Assembly: GCA_021200395.1 (NCBI GenBank)
Contig: JAJQGQ010000056.1
Span: 1 to 24,214 of the forward strand
Direction of reading: 5' to 3'
DNA length: 24,214 bases
From: Erysipelotrichaceae bacterium
Lineage (GTDB): Bacteria > Bacillota_I > Bacilli_A > Erysipelotrichales > Coprobacillaceae
The notes beneath the pieces were generated by a model. That model ran no database searches. It was not told the origin of the DNA and saw only the letters and a list, made by a program, of their open reading frames with translations. Below, one piece after another: positions 7,041 through 14,013 of the stretch. The position numbers were made by a program, and so were the translations under genes. Position 1 is the first letter of the stretch. The number at the start of each line of letters is the position of its first letter.

Positions 7041-7889
7041 ATGAAACCATGTATTGTATGGCAAACAGATTTTAGTTTAGATTGGCCTTTCGTAGCTACT
7101 ATGAAAGGTGTATGCAGACAAATTGATGATACTTTAGATATTATAGATAGTTCTCATACGATTGAAAAGTTTAATGTATTAGAAGCTTCTCAACAACTTG
7201 ATTATGTAGAACCCTTTTATCCTCAGGGAACAATTTATGTTTCTGTGGTTGATCCTGGTGTGGGAACAAACAGAAAAGCATCAGTCGCCAAATTAAAAGA
7301 TGGTAATTATGTTGTTACACCTGATAATGGAACGTTAACTCATCTATATTATCATATAGGTATTGCAGAAATTCGTGAAATCGATGCTTGTTTGCGTTAT
7401 CAAGGAACAGAAAATGTTTCAGTATTTCATGGTAGAGATATATTCGCTTATGTTGCTGCAAAACTCGCAAGTGGCCAAATAACATATGAACAAGTAGGTA
7501 AAGCTTATCCTATTGAAGATATTATCTTGTTAGATTATCAATATCTTCAAGCAGATGTGATTACTAGTGAAATTGATGGTATTGTATCAAATATATCTGA
7601 TCCCTTTGGTAGTATTGTTTTTAATATTTTAACTGATGATTTTAAAAATGTAGGATATCAAGAGGGTGATATGGCTCATATTGTTTTAACTTATCAAAAT
7701 CAAATTTATTTTGATAAAAACGTGCTCTATGAAAAAGCTTTTGGTTATGTTGAAGTGGGGGAACCAATTCTCTTTAATGCTTCATCAAACTACATGTCTT
7801 TAGGCTTGAATCAAGGAAGTTTCAAAGATAAATATAAAGTTCATGCTGGCATGGATTATAAAGTACATATAAGTAAGGCATCAAAGTAA
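7041..7889 (+). CDS. SAM hydroxide adenosyltransferase (DUF62), copy 2
   Basis: A 282-residue paralogue of the protein at 2846-3682, sharing long blocks (VSVVDPGVG, VVTPDNGTLTH, FHGRDIFAY, LASG, NQGSF). The water-activating triad is intact (Asp71, Arg78, His130), so it is expected to be an active enzyme. Differences: the N-terminal loop after the ribose-binding Asp10 reads FSLDWP where copy 1 has the usual FGTSDG. As in copy 1, the C-terminal domain has FGS (189-191) for the usual FGN. It is the last gene of the ECF operon, and a strong terminator overlaps its stop codon. Retention of two diverged copies flanking a dedicated importer suggests different substrates or a hetero-oligomer; both ideas are inference. 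Confidence 0.87.
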   Translation: MKPCIVWQTDFSLDWPFVATMKGVCRQIDDTLDIIDSSHTIEKFNVLEASQQLDYVEPFYPQGTIYVSVVDPGVGTNRKASVAKLKDGNYVVTPDNGTLTHLYYHIGIAEIREIDACLRYQGTENVSVFHGRDIFAYVAAKLASGQITYEQVGKAYPIEDIILLDYQYLQADVITSEIDGIVSNISDPFGSIVFNILTDDFKNVGYQEGDMAHIVLTYQNQIYFDKNVLYEKAFGYVEVGEPILFNASSNYMSLGLNQGSFKDKYKVHAGMDYKVHISKASK

Positions 7890-7903
7890 TTTGATGCTTT
7901 TTT
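7878..7903 (+). terminator. intrinsic terminator of the ECF/DUF62 operon
   Basis: Perfect 8-bp stem GCATCAAA (7878-7885) / TTTGATGC (7890-7897), 4-base loop and six T. The stop codon of DUF62 copy 2 forms the loop. Confidence 0.85.
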
Positions 7904-7958
7904 ATATAGGCTTAAAGATGAATTGTTGATGTTTTTTAGGGTAATGTTGTTGAATAAT

Positions 7959-7986
7959 TTTACAAAATTTTTTTCTTGTGTATAAT
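7959..7986 (+). promoter_or_regulatory. promoter of the membrane protein-proBA operon
   Basis: TTTACA (7959-7964), 16-base spacer, consensus TATAAT (7981-7986). The -10 box falls inside the extended upstream reading frame that would start at GTG 7978, which argues that the true gene start is 8011. Confidence 0.6.
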
Positions 7987-8010
7987 AGTAGCATTAAAGA
8001 GGTCTATGTT

Positions 8011-8832
8011 ATGAATATTAAAGAAATTAATGTAAAAGCAGATGAAATATATGATAAATATAAATCACAAATTATACCAGAATATTTTTATGTTGGTTAT
8101 TTAGGATTATTAGCACAATATCTACAAAGCGGATTATTTTCTTTCTTTGTATCTTTATTTTTATGCCCAGTTGCTCATGGATATGTTAAATGTGCGATGA
8201 AATTAGTGGATGAAAATGATGCTATTATTACTTATAAAGAATCTATGGATGGTATTTTAAGATTCCCTCATGTAGCACCAGCCTATTTATTAAAAAAGGG
8301 TATTATGATTTTGATCGTTTTAATTGTTGGTATTCCTGCATTGTTTTCTATTCGTTCGTTGATTCCATCTTTTTCATTAGAGTGGTTGTCATCATTGGGA
8401 GATGCATTAATTCAAACAGAATATTTATTACCAAATATCGTTGAATTTATAAGCTTATTGGATAATCCGATTGCTTTGATTGATATTATTGTTTGCATTA
8501 TTGTTTATTTATATTTATCCGCTTTATTAATGCCGGTCGCATATGCAATGGAATTAGAAGATCTTTCGTGTACAGAATGTATTTCCTTTTCTTTGCGTTT
8601 AATGAAGGGACATATGATAGATTATTTTAATATGTATATATCTTATATTGTAAGATATTGTAGTTATTTGTTTATTATCGAATTATTACTTGTTGTAGGT
8701 TCATTTAATGTTGTTGTTGAATTATTCATTATGGTTGGTTCACTGTTTATATATATTCATATTTTTAAGGGTCGATATGAGATTTCTAAGTATTTATTTT
8801 ATCAAAAGATAAGGGGAGAAATATATGAGTAG
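8011..8832 (+). CDS. polytopic membrane protein of unknown function
   Basis: A 273-residue protein I do not recognise with certainty. After a short charged N-terminus it has hydrophobic stretches at about 28-60, 93-117, 150-176, and a long pair in the last third (about 205-250), with amphipathic helices between. The layout (repeated membrane segments with a conserved Pro/Tyr, no enzyme motif) resembles DUF975-like integral membrane proteins of Bacillota. The start is ATG 8011 with AAAGAGG upstream; the frame runs on to GTG 7978, but that overlaps the -10 box. Its 3' end overlaps proB by eight bases, so it is translationally coupled to proline synthesis genes. A transport or envelope role is a guess only. 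Confidence 0.7.
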   Translation: MNIKEINVKADEIYDKYKSQIIPEYFYVGYLGLLAQYLQSGLFSFFVSLFLCPVAHGYVKCAMKLVDENDAIITYKESMDGILRFPHVAPAYLLKKGIMILIVLIVGIPALFSIRSLIPSFSLEWLSSLGDALIQTEYLLPNIVEFISLLDNPIALIDIIVCIIVYLYLSALLMPVAYAMELEDLSCTECISFSLRLMKGHMIDYFNMYISYIVRYCSYLFIIELLLVVGSFNVVVELFIMVGSLFIYIHIFKGRYEISKYLFYQKIRGEIYE

Positions 8833-9964
8833 AAATATAGAAGATATTAAGCGTATTATGATAAAAGTTGGTTCTTCTTCTTTATGCAATTTGCATGGGC
8901 AAATTGATAAAGAGAAGGTTCTTTACTTAGTATTGCAAATATCTAAATTAATAAAAAACGGTTATAGTATTGTTTTAGTTTCTTCTGGTTCAATAGCTGC
9001 TGGTATGGGAATGATGAAATTAGAAAAGAAACCATCTACAATTCCTGAAAAGCAAGCTTTAGCGGCTATTGGTCAGGCGCAATTGATGCAAATTTATGAG
9101 GAAACATTTCAATTGTTTCATATTAAATGTGCTCAAGTTTTGTTGAATCATGATGACTTTTCAGATCGTAAACGTATGATGAATTTATCTAATACGATGA
9201 ATGCATTGATGAATTATGGGGTTATCCCTATTGTTAATGAAAATGACGCTTTGGCAGTCGATGAAATTAAAGTAGGTGATAATGATACTTTAGCTGCTTT
9301 ATTAGTTCCTGTGGTTAATAGTGATTTATTAATATTAGTTAGTGATATAGATGGCTTATATACGAAGAATCCAAAAGAATATGAAGATGCTCAATTGTTA
9401 AAATATGTGGAAACGGTAGATGATAAAATCATTCAAATGGCTGGTGGTTCTTCATCACAATTTGGAACGGGTGGTATGATGACAAAAATTAATGCTGCCA
9501 AAATAGTGAATGATTATGGTAAGAATATGGTCATTGTTAATGGTGAGAAAGAAGATAGTTTATTGCATATTTTTGATGAATATGAAGAAGGAACGTGGTT
9601 TAATGGAAGTCATGGTAAAAGTCTTAAAGCTAAAGCTCATTGGATGACATATCGTAGTACATCAAAGGGCAAAATTGTAGTTGATGTTGGAGCTTGCAAA
9701 GCGTTATGTGAACATCGTAGAAGCTTATTGGCAAGTGGTATTGTCAATGTTGAGGGCCATTTTATTATGGGGCAGGTTGTTGATGTTGTTGATATTGATC
9801 AAAAAGCAATTGCTAAGGGAATAAGTAATTATTCAAGTGATGAAATTAAATTGATTATGGGACACAATAGTTCAGATATTGAAGAAATTCTACATTATAA
9901 AGATTATGATGAAGTCATTCATGCAAATAATATGGTTATTTTAGGAGGAAAGAAGAATGGATAA
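8825..9964 (+). CDS. proB: glutamate 5-kinase with PUA domain
   Basis: A 379-residue enzyme that phosphorylates L-glutamate to gamma-glutamyl phosphate, the first step of proline synthesis. The amino acid kinase domain shows IKVGSSSL (13-20), VSSGSIAAG (52-60), IVNENDA (136-142), SDIDGLYT (173-180) and GTGGMMTK (214-221). The C-terminal part from about 280 fits the PUA domain found in most bacterial ProB proteins. In the family, ProB is inhibited by proline through the kinase domain; nothing in the sequence here suggests loss of that control. It overlaps the preceding membrane protein by 8 bases and proA by 8 bases, with the proA ribosome site (AGGAGG) inside its last codons. No proC is nearby. 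Confidence 0.95.
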   Translation: MSRNIEDIKRIMIKVGSSSLCNLHGQIDKEKVLYLVLQISKLIKNGYSIVLVSSGSIAAGMGMMKLEKKPSTIPEKQALAAIGQAQLMQIYEETFQLFHIKCAQVLLNHDDFSDRKRMMNLSNTMNALMNYGVIPIVNENDALAVDEIKVGDNDTLAALLVPVVNSDLLILVSDIDGLYTKNPKEYEDAQLLKYVETVDDKIIQMAGGSSSQFGTGGMMTKINAAKIVNDYGKNMVIVNGEKEDSLLHIFDEYEEGTWFNGSHGKSLKAKAHWMTYRSTSKGKIVVDVGACKALCEHRRSLLASGIVNVEGHFIMGQVVDVVDIDQKAIAKGISNYSSDEIKLIMGHNSSDIEEILHYKDYDEVIHANNMVILGGKKNG

Positions 9965-11198
9965 AATATTAGAAAAACAGTTACAGAATGCTTCTTTAGC
10001 AAGTCGTGCTATGATGCATGTAACAACACCTCAAAAAAATGAAGCTCTACAAGCTATTTCAGAAGCTTTAATGGAGCATGTTGATATAATTATTGAGGCT
10101 AATGAAAAAGACCTTGAAGCAGCTAAAAATAATGGTATGAGTGATGCTATGATGGATCGCCTTTTGCTCAATAAAGAACGTATTGAAGGTATGGCAAATG
10201 ATGTTTTGAAACTTGTGGATTTAGATGATCCAGTTGGTCAAATTATTCGTGAAATTCATCGCCCTAATGGTTTAGTGATTAAACAGGTACGAGTACCAAT
10301 GGGTGTTTTTGGAATCATTTATGAGTCACGTCCAAATGTCACTGTTGATATTGCTTGTTTATGTATTAAATCAAGTAACGTTTGCGTATTAAAAGGTGGT
10401 AAAGAAGCCATTCATTCTAATAAAACATTGACTTCTATTATGCAAGATGCCATAAAAGGGATTCTGCCAAATAATACTGTACAGCTTATTGAAAATACGG
10501 ATCGTTCAATAGTGACCCAGTTGATTACAGCTAATGAATATGTTGATGTTATTGTTCCTCGTGGTGGGGCTGGGCTTATCAATCATGTAGTTAAAAATGC
10601 TACAGTTCCTGTTATTGAAACAGGTGCTGGCAATTGTCATCTTTATATAGATAAGGATGCTGATATGCAAAAAGCTATCGATATTAGCGTCAATGCTAAA
10701 ATTCAAAGACCATCCGTTTGTAATGCCATCGAAACTATATTAGTACACAAAGATATAGCTCCAATATATTTACCTAAGATGGTTGAGGCTTTTGCGGGCA
10801 GAGTTGAAATTCGTGGTGATGATATGACTCAAAGTATTATTTCTTGTAATAAAGCCACAGATCAGGATTATGCTACTGAATATGATGATTATATTGTGGC
10901 TATAAAGGTTGTTGACTCTATTGAGGAAGCTATTGCTCACATTTATCAATATTCTACTAAACACTCTGAAGCTATTATTACGGAAAATTCAGAAGCTGCA
11001 GATTTATTTATGAATTCCTTGGATTCTGCTTGTGTTTATTTAAATGCTTCAACACGTTTTAGTGATGGTGGTGAATTTGGCTTTGGCGCAGAATTAGGCA
11101 TTAGTACTCAAAAATTACATGCTAGAGGACCCTTGGCTTTGTTAGAAATGACATCTTTCCAATATAAAATTTATGGTAATGGACAAGTTAGGAAATAA
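9957..11198 (+). CDS. proA: gamma-glutamyl phosphate reductase
   Basis: A 413-residue NADPH-dependent enzyme of the aldehyde dehydrogenase superfamily. It reduces gamma-glutamyl phosphate from ProB to glutamate semialdehyde, which cyclises to pyrroline-5-carboxylate. Recognisable blocks: VPMGVFGIIYESRPNVTVD (113-131), LKGGKEAIHSN (145-155), PRGGAGLI (201-208), ETGAGNCH (221-228) and RPSVCNAIET (251-260) with catalytic Cys255; near the C-terminus TRFSDGGEFGFGAELGIST. Full length for the family. The 8-base overlap with proB couples translation, consistent with channelling of the unstable phosphate. The next gene starts about 30 bases downstream with no terminator between. Confidence 0.96.
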   Translation: MDKILEKQLQNASLASRAMMHVTTPQKNEALQAISEALMEHVDIIIEANEKDLEAAKNNGMSDAMMDRLLLNKERIEGMANDVLKLVDLDDPVGQIIREIHRPNGLVIKQVRVPMGVFGIIYESRPNVTVDIACLCIKSSNVCVLKGGKEAIHSNKTLTSIMQDAIKGILPNNTVQLIENTDRSIVTQLITANEYVDVIVPRGGAGLINHVVKNATVPVIETGAGNCHLYIDKDADMQKAIDISVNAKIQRPSVCNAIETILVHKDIAPIYLPKMVEAFAGRVEIRGDDMTQSIISCNKATDQDYATEYDDYIVAIKVVDSIEEAIAHIYQYSTKHSEAIITENSEAADLFMNSLDSACVYLNASTRFSDGGEFGFGAELGISTQKLHARGPLALLEMTSFQYKIYGNGQVRK

Positions 11199-11230
11199 AA
11201 TATAAATATATTGATTTTGAGGTGATTAAC

Positions 11231-12067
11231 ATGGAAAGACAAAAACGTATTGCTTTAATTAATGATATTACAGGATTTGGCAGATGCTCAATAGCAGCAA
11301 TGGCACCTATTGTTTCAGCTATGAAAATACAAGCTGTACCAATACCAACTGCTATTCTTTCAACACATACCCAATTTCCAATCTATTATTTTGATGATTA
11401 TACATCTAGAATGCGTGATTATATCCAGACTTATAAAGATTTGAATTTAGAATTTGACGCAATTGCAACAGGTTTTTTAGGTTCGGCAGAACAATTTGAT
11501 ATTGTTTTTGATTTTATTGAAACATTTAAACATAAAGATGCTTTTGTACTAGTGGATCCTGTTATGGGTGATCATGGTCATCTTTATGCCACTTATACTC
11601 CAGAAATGTGCGAAGAAGTGAAAAAACTTGTTCATTATGCTGACTTATTAACACCTAATTTAACTGAACTTGTAACTTTAGTAGATGAACCATATCCTGA
11701 TCATTTGCCTTCATTTGCCGAGCTTAGTCAAATGTGTCAAAAATTATCAAACAATGGACCTCAACATATTGTTGTAACTGGTATACCTTTTAATGATAAA
11801 CAAATATTAAATTTTATTTATAATAAAGGTGAAGATTATCAGATTGTTATGGTTGATCGCATTGGTAATGATCGCTGTGGAACAGGTGATGTTATTGCTT
11901 CCATTATTGCAGGTAGTTATTTAAATGGTTATAGTTTTTATCAGAGTGTTAAAAAGGCAACGAAATTTGCATCACGTTGTATTGCTCGCTGTGAAGAGCT
12001 TAAAATTCCTAATTATTATGGTTTATGTTTTGAAGAATATTTATGGGAACTTGGGAGGGATGAATGA
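11231..12067 (+). CDS. pdxY: pyridoxal/pyridoxamine kinase
   Basis: A 278-residue ribokinase-fold kinase that phosphorylates vitamin B6 vitamers (pyridoxal, pyridoxamine or pyridoxine) for salvage to pyridoxal phosphate. Motifs: INDITGFGRCS (10-20), STHTQFP (44-50), VDPVMGDHG (108-116), LTPNLTE (140-146) and the anion-hole CGTGD (216-220) with catalytic Asp220. It matches the PdxK/PdxY group and not the ThiD-like B. subtilis kinase; the choice of symbol between pdxK and pdxY is not decisive. The frame is open to GTG 11222, but GAGGTG is correctly spaced only for ATG 11231. Its stop overlaps the start of the radical SAM gene. Confidence 0.85.
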   Translation: MERQKRIALINDITGFGRCSIAAMAPIVSAMKIQAVPIPTAILSTHTQFPIYYFDDYTSRMRDYIQTYKDLNLEFDAIATGFLGSAEQFDIVFDFIETFKHKDAFVLVDPVMGDHGHLYATYTPEMCEEVKKLVHYADLLTPNLTELVTLVDEPYPDHLPSFAELSQMCQKLSNNGPQHIVVTGIPFNDKQILNFIYNKGEDYQIVMVDRIGNDRCGTGDVIASIIAGSYLNGYSFYQSVKKATKFASRCIARCEELKIPNYYGLCFEEYLWELGRDE

Positions 12068-12708
12068 TGATTCTTTATACTTTACATGGTAATGGCTATA
12101 TAGATATAGCTCATTTAGAAAGTCAAAAAGATGTTCACGTTTATGTAAACTTAACAAATCGATGCCCTTGTGCATGTACGTTTTGTTTGCGTCAGACAAA
12201 AGAAATGAGTGAATCCAATACTTTATGGTTAAAACAAGAACCAACAGTCGATGAGGTTATTGCTGAATTTCAAAAATATCATATTGATGATTTTGCAGAA
12301 ATTACTTTTTGTGGTTTTGGTGAACCGTTAACCCGTGTAGAAGATGTTGTGCAAATTGCGACATTTTTAAAACATTGTAAAAAAGATATACCTATTCGTA
12401 TTAATACCAATGGTTTAGGCAATTTAATACATGAAAAAGATATTACGCCAATGTTCAAAGATTGCATTGATACTATTTCTATTAGTTTGAATGCACCAGA
12501 TAAAAATGAATATTTAGAATTAACACGTAGTCGTTTTGGTTTGCAATCTTTTGATGCTATGTTAGAATTTGCTGTAAAATGTAAAGATTATGTACCTTAT
12601 GTCGTATTAACGGTAGTCGATATTATTGGTGAAGAAAAAATTCAAAAATGTCAAAATATTTGTGATAATCTGGGCGTAAAATTAAGAGTTCGTCCTTTTG
12701 AGGTATAA
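12067..12708 (+). CDS. TatD-linked radical SAM protein
   Basis: A 213-residue compact radical SAM protein. The 4Fe-4S motif CxxxCxxC is seen as Cys33, Cys37 and Cys40 in NRCPCACTFCLR (an extra Cys35 lies between). FCGFGEPL (81-88) corresponds to the SAM-binding GGE motif and RINTNG follows. Length, the YVNLTNRCPxxCTFCLR opening and the LWLKQEPT segment fit the small family usually encoded beside TatD nuclease (TIGR04038-type), but no tatD gene is present here. Reaction unknown. Two adjacent ATGs are possible (12064 and 12067); spacing from GGGAGGG favours the second, which overlaps the kinase stop codon by one base. The phosphatase gene starts two bases after its stop. Confidence 0.78.
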   Translation: MILYTLHGNGYIDIAHLESQKDVHVYVNLTNRCPCACTFCLRQTKEMSESNTLWLKQEPTVDEVIAEFQKYHIDDFAEITFCGFGEPLTRVEDVVQIATFLKHCKKDIPIRINTNGLGNLIHEKDITPMFKDCIDTISISLNAPDKNEYLELTRSRFGLQSFDAMLEFAVKCKDYVPYVVLTVVDIIGEEKIQKCQNICDNLGVKLRVRPFEV

Positions 12709-12710
12709 CT

Positions 12711-13445
12711 ATGCAATACATGACTAGAGAAGAAAGACAAATCAAGCTAGAAAGAATGCATAACACTAGAGACATAGGTGGCTATGAAACGCAAGATGGC
12801 TATTATACAAAATCTCATAAATATATACGTGCCAGTGCACCAACGTATTGCACCAAAAAAGATATTCAAACATTGAAGGATTATGGTGTTAAAGTCGTCG
12901 TTGATTTGCGCAGCGATTTTGAAAAAGAATGCCAGATTAATCCTTTTAAAGATGAATCTGATATTGATTTTTATGAATTAAATCTTTATGATTCTGCAAC
13001 TGCTGCTCTAGTGCCTGATGAGGTAAAGACATATCGCAATCTTGGTGGTGTTTATATTTATATGCTAGAAGCATTTAAAGATAAATTCAAAGAATTATTC
13101 GAAATATTTTTACGTTATCCTTATGAATGTGTCTTATTTCATTGCTCTGCTGGTAAAGATCGAACGGGTATAACAGCGGCTTTATTATTGGATTTAGCAG
13201 GTTGTCATGAATATGATATTGTTAAGGATTATAGTGAATCTTATGAAAATAATATTGATATCAATGAGAATTTATCAGAAATTATGGATGATGATTCTAG
13301 ACGTTTTTTAAATTCTGCACCAAGTTATATGATGGAACTCTTAGCTTATTTAAGAGATCATTATGGTAGTGCTAAGGAATATTTGATTGCTATAGGCATA
13401 AAAGAAGAAGAAATATTAGAATTAATTGAAAATTTTAAAATTTAA
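12711..13445 (+). CDS. tyrosine/dual-specificity-type protein phosphatase
   Basis: A 244-residue protein of the Y_phosphatase3 (PF13350) type. The P-loop HCSAGKDRTG (144-153) gives nucleophile Cys145 and phosphate-binding Arg151. The N-terminal NTRDIGGYET (18-27) and LRSDFE (66-71) blocks are characteristic of this bacterial group, which includes phosphatases acting on phosphotyrosine, phosphoserine and in some cases phosphoinositides. There is no signal peptide or membrane segment, so it is cytoplasmic. It is the last gene before the hairpin at 13458-13497 and follows the radical SAM gene by two bases with GAGG upstream. The substrate is not evident; the operon context (proline, B6, radical SAM) gives no clear clue. 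Confidence 0.85.
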   Translation: MQYMTREERQIKLERMHNTRDIGGYETQDGYYTKSHKYIRASAPTYCTKKDIQTLKDYGVKVVVDLRSDFEKECQINPFKDESDIDFYELNLYDSATAALVPDEVKTYRNLGGVYIYMLEAFKDKFKELFEIFLRYPYECVLFHCSAGKDRTGITAALLLDLAGCHEYDIVKDYSESYENNIDINENLSEIMDDDSRRFLNSAPSYMMELLAYLRDHYGSAKEYLIAIGIKEEEILELIENFKI

Positions 13446-13457
13446 AAAAGAAAAATG

Positions 13458-13497
13458 CCCTCCTAAATGCGTATATAAATAATAGGAGGGTTTTTTT
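13458..13497 (+). terminator. terminator hairpin that contains the next gene's Shine-Dalgarno
   Basis: Stem CCCTCCTA (13458-13465) / TAGGAGGG (13483-13490), 17-base loop, then seven T (13491-13497). This is a textbook intrinsic terminator for the phosphatase operon. However, its 3' arm is a perfect Shine-Dalgarno sequence, its T-run is the SD-to-start spacer, and the ATG of the next gene follows at 13498. In a read-through transcript the ribosome site would be base-paired and hidden. Confidence 0.8.
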
Positions 13498-13932
13498 ATG
13501 GAATTAAATTTAAAGTTAAGAGAGAAAGATAAAATAGTTAAAGAAATTATAGAAAAGTATAAAAGAGCACAGTTAAATATCTTATTTTTGGACCAGCATT
13601 ATAATTATTATCCACAACCTAATTTGTTTAAGATAAAAGAAACAAGTACACCATATAATATTGGGGAATCATCTATGTTGGCACAACTACAAAAAAAGCA
13701 AAGACTAGAAGCTTATGTTTTAGTCGTAGAACAGATACACAGTTGTTTATCGGAAAGTACTTTGGATTTTGTGAATCATCAATATTTGAATTTTTATGAT
13801 CCTCATTGGTGGGAAGATAAATATTCTCGTTCAAGTTATTATCGTGTTAAAAATAATGCTCTTGATGAATATATAGCAACTGCTTTACAATTTTATAGTC
13901 TTAAGGATTTATGTAAGATGCTTGAAGATTAA
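13498..13932 (+). CDS. conserved hypothetical, possibly MG284/MPN403 or ArpU-like
   Basis: A 144-residue soluble protein without a recognised enzymatic motif. The N-terminal half is helical and charged (LREKDKIVKEIIEKYKRAQ). The C-terminal half has FYDPHWWEDKYSRSSYYRVKNNALDEY (split around 99-125), a pattern of a basic Tyr/Ser-rich turn before a helix that resembles sigma-region-4-like or ArpU/RinA-type regulators and the MG284/MPN403 family of Mollicutes and relatives. That assignment is from general resemblance and is uncertain. The start ATG is fixed by AGGAGGG seven bases upstream, but this site lies in the 3' arm of a terminator hairpin, so expression may depend on hairpin opening or a promoter within the loop. 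About 80 bases separate it from ackA. Confidence 0.65.
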   Translation: MELNLKLREKDKIVKEIIEKYKRAQLNILFLDQHYNYYPQPNLFKIKETSTPYNIGESSMLAQLQKKQRLEAYVLVVEQIHSCLSESTLDFVNHQYLNFYDPHWWEDKYSRSSYYRVKNNALDEYIATALQFYSLKDLCKMLED

Positions 13933-13934
13933 TG

Positions 13935-13945
13935 ATGTGTCTTGA
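13935..13945 (+). promoter_or_regulatory. shared element ATGTGTCTTGA upstream of ackA
   Basis: These 11 bases are identical to 20196-20206 upstream of the nicotinate phosphoribosyltransferase gene; both are followed by A-rich sequence and then ATTGYCTTTAT. It lies just upstream of the ackA -35 box. A common regulator site is possible, but two copies are slender evidence. Confidence 0.35.
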
Positions 13946-13953
13946 AAAAATCA

Positions 13954-13982
13954 TTGCCTTTATATTCTTTTTTAGGTACAAT
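13954..13982 (+). promoter_or_regulatory. ackA promoter
   Basis: TTGCCT (13954-13959), 17-base spacer, TACAAT (13977-13982), about 30 bases before the ackA ATG. Confidence 0.5.
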
Positions 13983-14013
13983 ATACAAGTATTATTGAGG
14001 AGGATGAAAATTT

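Noticed and set aside
7978..8010. N-terminal extension of the membrane protein from GTG 7978
   Set aside because: It would overlap a consensus TATAAT box, and a proper AAAGAGG site precedes ATG 8011.
13455..13466. Three-codon leader ORF (ATG CCC TCC TAA) in the 5' arm of the 13458 hairpin
   Set aside because: There is no clear ribosome site, and so short an ORF arises easily by chance.
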